A DNA stretch of 64,000 bases from Vitis vinifera (GCF_030704535.1 NC_081811.1:3860501-3924500); one strand, 5' to 3'. Positions 18,876-33,319 are shown, counted from the first letter of the stretch. Numbers and translations: made by a program. Notes: generated from the letters alone by a model not told the origin.

Positions 18876-20309
18876 GCACATCTCACCCAAAGCTACAATT
18901 ATTTGTTTCAGCCAATTTGTACAATGAAACACAAATCATCCTTCCATTTCCATCTTAAATTCATGTGGCCATATTTTTCCAATAATGCGTACTGCAGACA
19001 CGGATTCTTCTGACGAAGATGATATCTCTGTTCATCCAATTAAAACATTACAAAACCCTGCAACAAGTCTCAACCAGAATGGCGTCAACAACTTCTTATG
19101 AAATAGCTTGTGTACAGTCTTATTTCCTTCATCCATGTGTGGATATTTTTTGTACTGTAGTTCAACTTACAAATATTGCTTTGAGCTTTCTTGCACTTCT
19201 CTTGTTTTCTCTCTTTTTGGGCTTGTTTATCTTGCAAAGGAAAGAATGATTGTTACCAAGTTTGTTTATTAATTGGCGGAAGGTGTTTACTGAAATGGAT
19301 TTTTATTGGAATGAAGAATTGAACACCCATGTCTTCTGGTTAATGCTACATTTTCTATTATATCTTCAAACAGACAAAAGGGCAAAAAAGATTTCCCAAG
19401 GACAATTCAGAAAACGTGCTAGTTACAAGGGATAGAAAGGCATTTTGCAGTCAACTGGGCCATGGAGAATAATTCATGCTACTTCTGCCAAGCCTTCAGA
19501 ATTGGTATGTTTGTCATCACCTCATAAGATGATATTCCAACAGCGTGGACCTGGCTCAGACAAAATAATTGCTGAACCACCATTTAAACTGCTGCCTGCA
19601 CATATATGCGGTCTAAAACGAACAAAGGGACACATCCCTTTTGTTATCAATTCTCGAATCATTAGCAATTTCACAATCAATAGCCCATTTAGTGAACAAA
19701 AAAGGCATAGGCCACTAGTATAGTACCGTGTGTAACAAGCCACAAACTACATTTCTTCCCTGTACTCGATTAACACCAATCTAAATTCATAACCATATGG
19801 GAGCCATATCAAGTATTACATCCATAACTTCACAATACTTGAGAAAAGGCAAGACTGAAGTTCGAAGATAAACTCATTATTTTGATGTTGAATAAAATAT
19901 TTGACAGACTTTAGTTATCGTTGGAGAAGAAATGGAGATACCTGGTAACACAACTTCATATCATGCAAGCAATCTTGGCAGCATCCCAGCCATCGATAAG
20001 AATAATAACACCATGTTATCATTTGAGAAGAAATGAACCAGCCAGTTTACAGAGCTTCATATCATGCATCATTCCAAGTTTCCATCCACCTATACACTTC
20101 AAGAGTGAAAACACAAAATTGTTTTCCTCTTGCCAACTCTTTGTCTTGCAACCCAAAAAAGAGAAAGAAAAATGAAAAAAAAAAGAAAAAGAAAAAGAAA
20201 AAGAAAAAAAAGAAGAAAATAGAGCTCAATGCCAAAATCATGAACACAATTTTTTCCCTATTCATCTTCAACCTAAAATCACTGTGCTAATGCAAAATAA
20301 ATAGATTGG
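18876..20309. other. Convergent intergenic region after GH28 and PDCD2-like
   Basis: This interval holds the 3' flanks of the two convergent genes. Short frames around 19020-19720 show no recognisable domain. A purine-rich A/G low-complexity run occurs near 20155-20220. No mobile element boundary was found. Confidence 0.5.
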
Positions 20310-23300
20310 TCAGACTTGAATCCAAGCAAATTCCTCTTTGTAACTCAAGCTTGCCTCACATGAAGCTTCACACGTGTAAACCGCAATAGTGGACCAATCA
20401 AGACAATCCACATCATCCTTCACACCAAAGTAATAAAGAAGTTGTGGCAAGATCTGGAATCACCAAAAGTACCAAAGATTTCAATAATGGATAAGGGTCT
20501 AGATCAAAAGGGAAATACATGGTTGAGTGAGCATGATGAGGGGACATGAAAATTGTGCAACCGAAGAAAATGAATAATATATATAGAAAAACCAGAAACA
20601 TTAAAGGTCAGGTCCTCTCAAACAAAGAATTGATAAGGGAGGGGAATTCTGTACCTGGAATTCAAAAACCGAAGGACCACCGCAGTAGCGGCATTTAGGT
20701 GCATCAACCTGAGATGGCCGACCACTTGAAATGGGCCACACAGGTTTGGCCCTTGGACTCCTACAATATCTGTTATTTTTAAACAAAAAAGAAAAAAATG
20801 GATTATACAAGGTTAAAATAGGTTAAAAATATAGTGTAGGTCAGTGAACAACAGGAAATCAAAATCAACTTTAAGATCTGAATGGCTCAACTCTATACAT
20901 TTCATGTTGTCCTTTTTCTCTTGGTATCTATGTTTTTAAAAATATTGAAGTGTAACCAAGTTACATAAAATGTAAAGATAAGCATCCTTGTACTGGAGGT
21001 CTGGAATCACCTCAATACTTGCTCAGGGGCCTTGCCTATGCACTCTTGGAAAGAGGTCCAACTCTTCTTGTCATCATCCGCCTGAATAGAATACCAAATT
21101 GCACATAAGGTTTAAAATAGATATCCATGACCCCAGAAATCATAGTCACCACAATCCATACCTCAAAATGCTTCAACAGTGCCTTGAATGTTTCATCACT
21201 TCGGTCATTTGAAACCAAAGAACTGCTGTATCCATTATCTTCAGACATCTCTATGTCAAATTCACATTCATCCTCATTTATGATCTCATATTCTGACCAC
21301 AGAGTGTTACTTGCAACTGTTTACAAATGAAAAGTATTCATCAGGGGTGAAATTCTGAAAAAATCAATATCAAGGGTAGCTAAGCCAAGGAAGCCTAGAA
21401 ATTAATCACAGATTTTTAGAATAGCAGACATGATTGTATGATCTAAGGCATAAAGTTTCATCTGCCAACTCAAAGGGATGGACTCTAACTCATTTGTGCA
21501 TCCATCACTAGCAAACAGTTTCAGACATCATGGCCTATGCATTGGATAGGACAAGGTCTAGATATAGATTAGATCATTATAGCCACCTGATACAAAGGTA
21601 ATGCCACCTAAGGAATGACTAGATATTTCACATTCCATCAACAAGCATGCCTGCCATGTAAATATAAAAGTGGTGCTTCCTTCTTCTACAGCTTTTTGTT
21701 TTGTTTTGATCCTTCAAGGGCTTTCTTTCTTTGGTGACTGATGGCCAGTCAAGGGTTTTCTTCCTTTGGTGACTGATGGTCAGTCCCATCAGTCTCTTGG
21801 TTCTCAAGAGATCTAACCCCTAGCTTCTTCCAATCTCTTATCCTGCTGAGTCCCTATTATAAAATAGCCTTCTTAGTCAGTGTAGTATGGTTTCCTAAGA
21901 GTATACACATAGTTTCAAAGGGCATGCTTAAAGGGTACCTAAGCTCAAGACACAACCACTCCCTAGCTATAGTGCCTTGTTGAAGAGGCATGCCTTATCT
22001 ACTTTACTTTTCCTTTTCAAACACTTCTATTATTGAAATTTCTAATTATATATTGAAATTAATATAATTTCATTACGTTTTTGTTGAATGTTTCTTTTAA
22101 ATATTTGGAACCTTGAATCTTTTATTGATTGGATTAGATTTTGAATTATATTTTATAAAATTGATAGCATCCTAGGTCAAGTTTCACTTCACTTAGGCGT
22201 GCGAACTTGTGTTGCACCTTGCACCTAAGCTATAGGAGACTTTTGCACCTTGCTCCTTTTAAAACTATGAGTACACATAATCCTCTTCTTCGTCTTTTAA
22301 TTGTTCTGGACACCTTATTAATTAATTGATTGTAGAGCTCATTCCATATTCATGATCCAATTGTCTTAGGATTCCAAGCCTCCAAGTCTTCTAAATGTTG
22401 GTAACATTTTCAGTATACAAGTCTTGGCGGTTTTCCACTCCTCCCCTAATGCACATTTAGAAGACTATAACTAAGTATCCCAACAAGAAACCCTATCCAA
22501 TTTACTAACCTTTTTCTAGCTTGTTTGAAGTGGTTCTGTTGTTTACTGGGATAGAGTTAGATGACTCAGAGGAAGTTTTCATTTGTCGACAAACAAACTT
22601 ATGTCCTGAGCGCCAATGCATAACCTGCAAAAGGGACAACAAAAGTGCATACTTTTGTTATGGATGGCCCCAAAAAAGAGAACATAACCAAAACTACAAA
22701 TCCCTAATTACCTGGTGTTTCTCTGAGCAATAGTGAGCTTTTCTGCAGCTACTGCAAACCTTATCACCATTCCAAGTACCACACCAATTACAGAGTCGTG
22801 CTAAAACAAACCAAAATTCAAACACATGAGAATTTCAAGAATACTTGTGACATAGGAGCATATGCAAACCCCAAAATTTTGCAGATACATTCATAAAAGG
22901 GTCAGGACTAGACAGAAAATTACCAAAAATGTTTGCATGCACTATAAAGCACTAATCCAGATCTTTCAATTTATGTGTCACCTTTTGGACTCAGGGAGCC
23001 TCAAAAAACATTTAACATCCACCTAAAAGTGAAAAGTTTAGGACCCCTAAAACAATGTGTTTGCAGATATGCAGTTTTCAAGCTTGGGGAAGGACAAAAT
23101 GTTCAATGATTTGGAAGGTGTTTTATTCATGCATGCACAACCTATTTCCTGGTATTGAGTCAGTGGTTAACTATAACTAGATAAACATTTAACATGTCAG
23201 ATGACTTCTACATTTAGTTAATTGGTTATAATTTAAAAATGGAGAACAAAAACCCTATTATATTTGGTTCCATAAAAATACTAAGGAAAGGAAAAAAATG

Positions 23301-25046
23301 TTAAGAAACACAATTTTATCATGTTTTGTTTATCATAAAAAAAATACAAAAGAAAATAAAATACAATTAAAATTAATTAAAAACTTATGCATTTTCAAAT
23401 TATTTATTTTTTATAGAGAAGAGAAAAATAAATTAAATGAGTTTGAAGAAGCATGTAAAAACAATTTATTAACTTTAAATCTATTTTTTATTTTCCTTCA
23501 CTTTTTCTTTCATTCTATTTTTCCTCTCTATTTTCTTTTCCTTACATTTTCCCTCAAAATTTTCAAGAATCCAACATAGGATAAGTAATAAAATAGAAAC
23601 AAGTGAAATGTGTAATCCAAGCTTGTTCCTTTTCATTTTAAATAAAAATAAATTCCGTAAGAAACTCCATACATTGTGTCTAAACTTTGAAGTATTATCA
23701 TTTTCACTATAGACGGTCAGTGCAATGCCTTCAACAAACCATGATGAACATGAATCCTAAAAGCTCAAGAACTTGGGATTGAAATTTTGCAGATGTAGTC
23801 ATGATTATACTTTCCATAAGAGATATACAAATTTAACTTGAACAATGAAATTAGAACAGAAAGCTACCTCCAATTCCAGAAGGTTTGTCAGTCCCATCGC
23901 CCCTTGGAGGCTCACTTGAGTAAAAAGGATTGGAGCGAGGTAATTGGCAACGGAAAACCTTAACACTTAAGAAACCATCATGATCGGAAACATACGTAAG
24001 TAAAAAGTAACTAAAGAACATCAGAAACTGATGATTGCCTCCTATTTTAATTAAATAAAAATGATGTCTCCTAAGATATACCTTCGAGATGCCTTCTCTG
24101 GTGGGCATTTCCATTGCTCACGTTTGTCTTGGAGAATACATTCCATTGATGTACACATGAACACAAATAAAGACCGATGAAATGTGGATTCCTTTTCAGA
24201 GATTGGTGCATAAACCTAGGAATTCAATGATAAAAGACAATTATCATCATATGCCATATTGGAGAAAACATATAAAGATTGACAATTCTCTCCATTTCCT
24301 TCTCAGCAAAAATCCAACAAATGGGTCCCCTTTCTTAAGAATTTGCATTTCACCTGCTCTTTCAAGTTGGGAAGCAATTGGATGGCAAATGTTTCTCTCA
24401 AGATAGAGCAAAAATAAATAAATAAATAAATAAAAAATTATAAACCCAGCACATTCTTGAGGCTTTTAATATAAAATGTCCATGGGGAAAGATACTCCAA
24501 ACCAAAGTTTCTTCCTGAAATCCTTTTTATCTAAACATTTGAAGCCTAAATGAAAACAAAAGTATAAAATTTTTTAATACAAATTTAAGGAAAAAAAACA
24601 CTACAGAATCACAATACCTGAAGCAAAAATTGTAAAGGCGTTTGACAGATATCGCAAAGGGAAGATTTTCCTGAAGGCAAATTAATGGGATCCAACCATG
24701 CCTGCGCACAGATAATTTGAATTATTCAAAAACCCAAAAAGTTGTAAATTACCAAGAAGAAGAGATTAACAGATAAGCTCAAGGATTCAAAACATACAGG
24801 CAGGCCTCCAGCTTTGCTAGGAAACATATGGCAGAGAAGGGACCAGCCATTCTTAGGCTTTTCTACAAACCCTAGCGTCACTGGTTCTGCTTCACAGTCG
24901 TCATCGTCGACGACATCAGAGTTGGAGTCCGCGGCTTCCCCTTCTTCTTCATCTAGGTCTTCGTCTTTAAGGGATGATATTTGGAAAGCTTTGAGCTGTT
25001 CTTCCACGGAGTGTCCATCCAGATCCATTTCCGCTTCATCGGGCAT
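20310..25046 (-). CDS. PDCD2-like protein with MYND zinc finger (10 exons)
   Basis: Exons from the start: 25046-24798, 24701-24618, 24215-24082, 23965-23868, 22800-22712, 22624-22510, 21316-21162, 21081-21011, 20769-20655, 20453-20310; 1254 bases, 417 aa, all GT-AG. The N-terminus is acidic (residues 28-55, Asp/Glu-rich), then the PDCD2 start GFVEKPKNGWSLLCHMFPSKAGGLPAWLDP with a CDICQTPLQFLLQVYAP motif. Residues 192-230 form a MYND-type zinc finger (Cys192, Cys195, Cys204, Cys207, Cys213, His217, His226, Cys230). The C-terminal PDCD2_C domain contains PEQVLRYCR, CRYCGGPSVFEFQILPQLLYYF and a final TCEASC stretch. PDCD2 proteins in animals and Tsr4 in yeast are dedicated chaperones for ribosomal protein uS5 (RPS2) in 40S assembly; a similar role is inferred here. 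A telo-box in the promoter agrees with that. It could be labelled programmed cell death protein 2; a direct role in cell death is not implied. Confidence 0.94.
23254..23582. mobile_element. AT-rich MITE relic, copy B, in a PDCD2-like intron
   Basis: About 330 bp in the large intron between exons 4 and 5 of the PDCD2-like gene. It shares the internal blocks AAAGAAAATAAAATACAATT, AATTAAAAACTTATGCATTT and CTTACATTTTCCCTCAAAAT with copy A at 14444-14762, in the same orientation. The ends are imperfect inverted repeats around TTATATTTGG and CCAACATAGG. No coding capacity. Confidence 0.6.
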
Positions 25047-25093
25047 CTTGGCTTGATTAAGATGAAAACAGTGGAGGCAAAACCCTGGAGGCT

Positions 25094-25103
25094 AAAACCC
25101 TAA
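25094..25103. promoter_or_regulatory. Telo-box upstream of the PDCD2-like gene
   Basis: AAAACCCTAA lies about 50 bases upstream of the PDCD2-like ATG. Telo-boxes (AAACCCTA) are well known in promoters of plant ribosomal-protein and ribosome-biogenesis genes. A related AAAACCCTGG lies some 15 bases nearer the gene. Functional assignment is inferred from position. Confidence 0.6.
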
Positions 25104-25109
25104 GCAATA

Positions 25110-26278
25110 AGGGTGCTCTGGAAGACAAAACAGGTGCCGTTTTCGGTGTAAAACGGTGCGTTTTGAGAGGAGATGAGAATTTCACGTACACTGTAGGAGG
25201 AAACGTAAATTTACAACCAAATCCCCTCCACTTTCATAGAATCATAGTAACTATCAGAGATCAAAAACAAATCCCCTAAAAATTCAAAACCCTAATTACA
25301 CATAAGCCCAATTCCAATTCTTCCCAAAAATAATAATCATAATAATAATAGCTTGTGCATGAATCCATAGTTCCCAAAATTTTTTTTTACTTCCCCATTC
25401 TTTTCTTTCAAGAAAAGAAAAGAAAGGATTTTCTCAAAAAAGAGAGAGTTTGAATTTTTTTTTTTTTTAAGGTATTCCCTTATGTCTTTAAGGAAAACTG
25501 AATCGAATAAAAAATAAAATCACAGTCTTTTTTGTGATTCAAGTGTTCAAATAAAGTTTTTTTCTTGAATAACTAAATTCATTATAATTATAAAAAAGAA
25601 TTTAATAAATAATTTTTTAAATTATTAAATAATAGGTCTTTTTTTCTTGTTTTTAGTCCAACAAAGTAAATATAAATAGTAAAGAAAAAAACAAGAAAAA
25701 AAGAATTATTTTGTCAAATATAAGAGGTAAAACTTATGCATTGGTGCTAGTTAAGGTAGTGTTTTCTTTTTTGCTTAATTCTAAATATAACTCAAAACTA
25801 AATAATAATTAATAGTGTTCTATATTAAATTGTTTCTTTTATAATATTTTATTTTTATTAAATATTAAAAAATAAAAAATAAAAAACAAAATGTTTTTTT
25901 TTTATTTAGAAAAAGTCAAAATATTTTATTTTTTCTATTTAGGAAAAAATTTATAATAAATAAAAAAAAAGTAGAAAAATAAACAACTTAAAGTATGAAA
26001 GTAAATTATTTTAAGTAAAAAATAAAAAAATAAAAAATAATCCATGGCTCCTTTACTTTAAGTGTAATTGGATTAGTTTCGGGTTGATGAATATACATTT
26101 GAATTGATTAGGTTAATAAAGATTATAAATAAAACGACTCTTAATAATTAGAATTCTAAACCTTTTAACAATAAGTGAGATCATATATAAATTTATAACA
26201 TTTGTTTAGGTGTTCTTTGACACTCATGTTTTATGTTTTTAAAAATAAAAAGGATATAAAATGAAAAAAATTATTTTA
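25110..26278. other. Gene-free AT-rich stretch before the copia element
   Basis: After the short PDCD2-like promoter the sequence becomes A/T-run rich. No gene, RNA or repeat boundary is supported apart from the 5-bp target duplication of the next element at its right end. Confidence 0.5.
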
Positions 26279-26560
26279 TATTGTAAATTGAGAATAAATG
26301 TGACTCAAATAAAAGTAGGGATGACTATGTATTACTTTAATAATATATATTGGGGAGGAAGAAATCAAAGAGAAGTGTTGAGAGAATGAAAGAAAGAGAG
26401 GAAGAGAATTTCTTTCTTTTTCTCGAGATGCTCCTTACATGGGGTGTAAGAAGCATTTTATAGGCTTCAGAATATGAACTCCCATTACTCATCTTAAAGA
26501 TGAGTAAATGGAGTTCATAAATGACCATCAATGTGGTCATTCACCACTTCATTTACAACA
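26279..26560 (-). repeat. Copia LTR (3' LTR in element orientation)
   Basis: Direct counterpart of 33657-33978. They share long blocks, including the CTCCTTACATGGGGTGTAAG region and the common end ACTTCATTTACAACA. TTTTA is directly outside. Confidence 0.88.
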
Positions 26561-29500
26561 CTCCTCCTTGGATGACCACCATATTAAAAGAATACACCTC
26601 ATTAAAACCTTGTTAGCAAAAAACCCCTATAGGAAAAACCTAGCGAAAGAAAAAGAGTACAATATTCTTTTCTTGGTATATTAAGACTGCCTTGTTAAAA
26701 ACCTTGCTAGTAAAACCTAGTAGGACAAAACTTGGACGAAGGAAAAAAGAATACAATACACTAACACCCTTTTACAATCATACTCCCCCTCATGTCGATA
26801 TCCTTGAGTTGACGTATTCCAATCTTATGTATTAACTTCTTGAATATTAAAGTTGACAACGATTTTGTGAATAAATCTGCTAGATTATCACTTAAGCGTA
26901 TTTGTTGCACATCAATTTCACCACTCTTTTGGAGTTCATATGTATGAAAGAATTTTGGTGAAATGTGTTTAGTTCTATCTCCTTTAATATAACCCCCTAT
27001 TATTTGTGCAATGCATGCAACATTATCTTCAAATAATATTGTCGGGTCACCTTTGATAAAGGAGAGTCCACATGATTCCTGAATATGTTGGATCATAGAT
27101 TTTAGCCATATACATTCACGACTTGCTTTATGAGTTGTCAGTATTTCTGAATGATTTCATGATGTGGTCATCATTGTTTGTTTGACAGATCTCTATGAAA
27201 TAATAGTACCATTGCAATTAAACACACACCTTGTTTGTGACCTACCTTTATGTGGATCTGAAAGATATCCTGCATCTACATATCCAAGCAATTATTGCTT
27301 TGATTCACTTGAGTAAAATAAACTCATATCAGTAGTTATACGAAAATAACGCAATATATGTTTGATACAATTCTAATATCTTCGAGTTGGAGCGGAACTG
27401 TTGCTAATAAATTGACAGAAAAAACAATGTTTGGACGTGTACAATTGACAAAATACATAAGTGTACTAATAGCATCAAGATATGGTACTTCAAGACCAAG
27501 TAACTCTTCATATTTTTTCGCAAAGACGAAATGAATCATTTTTCATATCAAGTGATCAGACAACCATTGGAGAACTTAAAAGATGCTCTTTATCCATATA
27601 AAAACGTTTCAAAACTTTCTTAATGTATGTTGATTGATGTACTAAAACTTCATTTGGAAAATGCTCGATCTGCAGGCCAAGACAAAATTTTGTTTTTCTA
27701 AAATATTTCATCTCAAATTCCTTTTTCAAGTAATGTGTTGTTCTTGTGAGCTCTTTAGGAGTTTCAACAAGATTTAAGTCATCAACATGCACTGCAATAA
27801 TTGCAAATCCGGTTTCTAATTTTTTAATGAGGATGCATGGGCATATAGAGTTATTCACATACCCTTCTTTTAGCAAGTATTCGCTAAGACGACTGTACCA
27901 AATGCGTCCAGATTGCTTTAATCCATACAAGGATCATTGTAACTTGATTGAATACATGCTACGAGGCTTTGTACTATTTGCTTCAAGCAATTTAAATCCT
28001 TCAGGGATTTTCATGTATATATCATTATCCATGTATCCGTATAAATATGTCGTAATAACATCCATGAGATGCATATCCAGTCCTTCTAAGACTGCCAAAC
28101 TAATTAAGAAACGAAATGTGATTGCGTCCATGACGGGAGAATATGTTTCCTCGTAGTCAATACCAGGTCTCTGTGAGAAACCTTGTGCTACTAATTGCGT
28201 TTTATATCTTATGATTTCATTATTCTCATTGTGCTTTCGTACAAATACCGATTTGTACCCAATAGGTTTTACATCTTCATGTATTTGGATTACATGTCCA
28301 AAAACTTATTGTTTTGTTAATGAGTTTAACTCTGTCTGTATTGCTTATTTCCATTTTGATCAATCATTTCTATGTCGACATTGTTCCACATTTCATGGTT
28401 TGGGATCTTCATCATTTCTTATGATATCAGAGGTCACTTGGAAAACAAAAATATTGTTAATAACAATATTATTTCGATCACATTTTTCTCTCCTGTGTAC
28501 ATAACTTATTAAGATCTCACAATTTTTAGGTACTTGTGCCTCTTTAAGGGCTTCTTGCTTAATATGTGCCTCTTCAAGGGCTTTTCGTTCAATATATGCC
28601 TCTTTAAAGGCTTTTTGCATTATTTGTGTCTCTTTTAGGGCCATAGATTTATCAATTTTAAATTGATCAGTCATTTTAATGGCCTCTTCTAGAGTGCCAA
28701 TTTTTTCTTGGGTTCTCCTCTTCCGGGAAGTTACATCCTTTGAGCCAACAGGTTTACCATGCTTCAGGCGTATCTTAGATTCATTTGTTAACTGTCCTAC
28801 AGGGACATCAATTCGTGTTGGAATATTTGCAGTCGGGATATGTGACTTTGTCACTTTCTTTGTATCAATGAATGCATCTAGTAATTGATTTGCAAGATTT
28901 TGCAAATGAATGATCCTTTGAACTTCTGGTTCACATTGATTTGTACGAGGATCAAGATGGGTCATAGTAGATGTCTTCCAACTAATTTCTCATCGTTCTT
29001 CAGGAATCGACTTTTCTCCCCTTAATGACAGGAAAACACTCTCATTGAAATGACAATCCGCAAAGCGGGCTGTAAAAACATCGTCTGTTAAAGGTTCAAG
29101 ATATCTTATGATAGATGGAGAATCAAAACCTACATAAATCTCAAGTCTTCGTTAGGGACCCATTTTAGTGCGTTGTGTAGGTGCAATTGGTACATATACT
29201 GCACAACCAAAGATTCGTAAGTGAGAGATATTTGGTTGTTTTCCAAGCACAAGTTGTGAAGGGGAGTATTTATGGTAAGTTGTAGGTCGAATACAGACTA
29301 AAGCTGCAACATGCATAATAGCATGTCCCTAGGCGGAAGTAAGTAATTTGGTTTTCATTAGTAATGGTCGAGCTATTAATTGGAGACGTTTGATGAAGGA
29401 TTCTACTAAACCATTTTGGGTATGAGTATGAGCAACAGGATGCTTAATATTTATCCCTACTGACATGCAATGGTCAATGAATGTTTGAGAAGTAAATTCA

Positions 29501-31394
29501 CTAGCATTATCAAGACGTGTTGTCTTAATTGGATAATCTGGAAATTGTGCTCGTAATCTGATTATTTGTGCAAAGAGTCTAGAAAAGGCAACGTTACGTG
29601 TAGAAATGAGACAAACATGTGACCACCTAGTAGAAGCATCTATTAAGATCATAAAATAACGGAATGGTCCACATGGTGGATGAATAGGCCCACATATGTC
29701 CCCATGTATTCTTTCTAAAAAGATTGGTGACTCAGATATGACTTTAGTAAAAGATGGTCTAATTATCAATTTACCTTGTGAGCAGGCAGCACATGAGTAT
29801 TCATTAGGTGAAAGAATCTTCTGGTTCTTTAGTGGATGCCCATGTGAGTATTCGATTATTCAACGCATCATTGAAGACCCTGGGTGACCTAGCCTATCAT
29901 GCCAAAGGACAAAAACTTTTAGGTCGTTGAACTTCTAGTTCACGAGAACATATGATTCAATAGGCTTTATAGTTGTATGATACAACCCAAATGAGAAAGC
30001 CAGGAGTTTTTCCATTATAAGCTTCTGGTCAGATATAATGGAAGTAATGTAAAGATATTCTACATTATCTTCATTCATAGTTTCAATATGATATCCATTT
30101 CTACGGATATATTTAAAACTGAGCAAATTTCTTCTGGATTTGCTAGAATATAAAGTGTCATTTATATGGAATCTAGTTCCATTTAGCAACGTTATATTTG
30201 TTCTTCTAGAGCCTTCAACTAAGTTTGTAGTACCAAATATGGTACTTACATTAGTTTTTATTAATGTCAATTCGAGGAAATATCTTTTATCTCGAAAAAT
30301 TGTGTGTATGGTCGCACAGTCTGCGAGACATAGATCATTCTCATTCATCTTGAGACCAAATAACACATGGATTTCAGATATAACAAAAAAACAAAGCATA
30401 ATGTAAATAACAAAGAAAATCATATGTAAATATAAGACATAATAATATATTATTTCATATATAAAGTAACATCAATCAATGTTAATTTTCTCATCATTTA
30501 TCAAATGGTATGTTTTTTCATTGGGACCTCCAAAGAAATCAATATCATAGTAGGTTAGGTCAAATCCATCATCATTGGTAAAGTTTATCTCTATCTCTTT
30601 TCCTTTTGCTTTTATTAATGCTTGGTAAAAATCAACCAAATGTTTGGGCGTACGACAAGTACGAGACTCATGTCCCTTCATACCACATCTATAACAATTA
30701 TTTTCATGGTTTTTAGGAGATTTATCTTGTAAACACTTCCCATTTTCTTGTTTTGTCTTAGTATTGTTCCACTTCTGGTGGTGCAATAAGGCTTTCATTT
30801 TCTTAGAATTATTACTATAAGAACCATGGTATCAGAGATTTCTTTCACGACCACGTCCTCGTCCTCGTCCACGAGTTTAGGACGATATTGCATTCACTTC
30901 AGGGAATGGTTCAGATCCAATTGGACGAAACTAGTGATTTCTCATCAAAAGCTCATTATTTTGTTCAGCAACAAGAAGACGTGATATTAATTCAGAATAT
31001 TTTGTAAATCTACGCTCTCGATATTGTTGCTGCAAAAGCACATTGGATGCATGAAACGTAGTAAAAGTTTTCTCTAACATGTCTTCTTCTGTTATTTTTT
31101 TCTCCACACAACTTTAATTGAGAGCTGATTTTGAAAAGTACGGAGTTGTATTCACTAACAGTTTTAAAATCTTGCAACCTTAGGTGCATCCAATCATATC
31201 GAGCTTTTGGGAGAATCACAATTTTCTGGTGGACATATCTTTCCTTCAAATTACTCCATAGAGTAAAATGGTCATTTACTGTAAGATACTCATTTTTTAA
31301 ACCTTCATGGCGGTGATGACAAAAGAAAATCAATGCTTTTGCGCGATCCTGCAGGGATGCTTGATTTCCTTCTTTGATCATAGTTCCAAGGTTC

Positions 31395-33319
31395 TGATTG
31401 GAGCCAAAATATGTGCTCTAATGGCACATATTCGATATGATTTGTGCACCAAAAGACATTCAAATCACCCAACTTGACCTAAATCAATGCTAAGGCCCTA
31501 GCCATGAGTTTAATCTATACTTTGGAGATTTATCTCAGGTTCAAGGGAAGAAAATTGTGCAAATTGAATGACTTTAGATTTTGAAAGATCAAGAAAGGAC
31601 TAAATGAGGAAATAAGTGAATCAAGACTCATTGAACGTAAGGAAAGGCAAAACAAGGATATCATGAGGTTGGAGGATGATAAATGACCATTATGGAGTAA
31701 GAAAGAAGGCAAGGAAGCATGGGAAATGAGGCATGAAGCAAGATTTAGCTACATGGAAATTTAGAACTCAAAAATCTGATGGCATTATATACTCTGACTT
31801 TGAGGACAAATTTGGAGCACTTTCTGGAGTCCATTATAAACATACTATATATCGTTTCAAAGCTTGGGAAGTCAGGAGTCCAACGCTTCAAACGGTTTTC
31901 AAATCGGAGCTGAAATGAAGAAGTTATGGCCATTTGAAGACAATTGCACCAAGTTGGAGGGTCATTTCGAAATGATTTCGAAATTCAACTTATGATTTCG
32001 AAATTCAACTTATGAATTCGAAATCCACTTCGAAATGACATCAATTTCGAATTCACCCACTGCCACTTTGATGTTCCACCTCCTCTACCCCGGGAATTGC
32101 ATCTATTCAACTTATGAATTCGAAATCCACTTCGAAATGACACCAATTTCGAATTCACCCACTGCCACTTTGATGTTCCGCCTCCTCTACCTCGGGAATT
32201 GCATCTAAAGCACTCCATCCGCCCTAGGTGGACCCCACATGACTAGAAATCACCATTTTATTATTTTTTAATCATTTTTAGGAAATTATTTTTGTAATAA
32301 GTGGCCAATGAGAGTGCGCCACATGTTAGGTAATTGAGGATATTATATAAACTCTCTCAATTCTAGGTTTTTAGAATCTTGAATCTTGGATTTTTTTTCT
32401 GGAGTTTTTGACATTGAAAGAGGAAGAAGACGAGAACTTTGGTTTGTTTTCTTTTTCTTCTTTATTGAATACATTGTTTTTAGTTTCTTTTGATTCAAAT
32501 TATGGATTTTTACCCTACTATGGATTGTGAATGTGACATCACCCCCATGAGAGGCTAAGATCTAACTTGGGGCTTGAAGCATGAAAACCTAAGGGCTAAG
32601 AAACCTATAGGGACAATGGGTGAATTATTATAACAATGAGATTAATTATTGGTTGAGTGACAATTTATCAATTTTTTTATCCTATCCTTGTGAGTTCGTT
32701 TAGGGAATGATACGGTAGGTTATTACTTGATACTAGTGATTCTTGGTAATTCTTGATCATTAGTTATCCTCATCTTACCTACCGTTATTTGCCCCTAAAC
32801 AAAGCTATAAGGAGTAGGAATAGTTAAAAAGTCAAATCTTAAATTGATAATCAATCTCATTCATTTGATGGTTTTAGGAATCTGTTTTAAAAAGGAAAAA
32901 TTAGGTTTCGGATGCAATTTTGAGTTATAGAACTCAACTTGATCGCGAGTGGCCAAGGATTCCAAAACCCTAAGATCATATTACTTAAAATACCCTTGTT
33001 TTCTATAATTTCTATACCCTAGGTTGGATTGTGGAAAACCCCAAACTTGAATCAATTGAATTTAAAATCAATATTCATTTTCTCTTATTAATTTAATTTC
33101 TTTTACTTAGTTTCACATTATTCACATATTGTTTTTCACTTAAGGATTTAAACAAAAACAATTCATTTATTCTAGTGTTGACAATTTTCATAAGCCAGTC
33201 CTTGAGAACGATACCCGGAATACTACAAAAGCCGTAGTGACTCTTTCTCTAATTTTTCTTGACCAGAGTTACTACGTAAAAAGGCTAAGTATTTTGGTAC
33301 AATAGAGAAATTTCGGTCA
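31395..33319 (+). mobile_element. Solo LTR (1.9 kb), probably Ty3/gypsy, nested in the copia element
   Basis: The block begins TGATTGG and ends TTTCGGTCA (TG...CA) and is flanked on both sides by GGTTC (31390-31394 and 33320-33324), a 5-bp target duplication. It interrupts the gag region of the surrounding copia element, with recognisable gag sequence on both sides. No gag-pol parts lie inside, so it is a solo LTR left by recombination between two LTRs. The last few hundred bases (TTGAGAACGATACCCGGAAT and following) resemble the 3' part of long plant gypsy LTRs; the superfamily is inferred from memory of such sequences. A two-unit tandem repeat lies within it. Orientation is tentative. Confidence 0.82.
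32003..32206. repeat. 102-bp tandem repeat, two units, within the solo LTR
   Basis: Units 32003-32104 and 32105-32206 both start ATTCAACTTATGAATTCG and differ at only a few positions. A partial third copy of the beginning lies just before the first unit. The open frame crossing it on the minus strand is a product of the repeat, not a gene. Confidence 0.88.

Noticed and set aside
31985-32218. A 77-codon frame with an internal amino-acid repeat (RGGGTSKWQWVNSKL)
   Set aside because: It is just the 102-bp tandem repeat of the solo LTR read on the minus strand.
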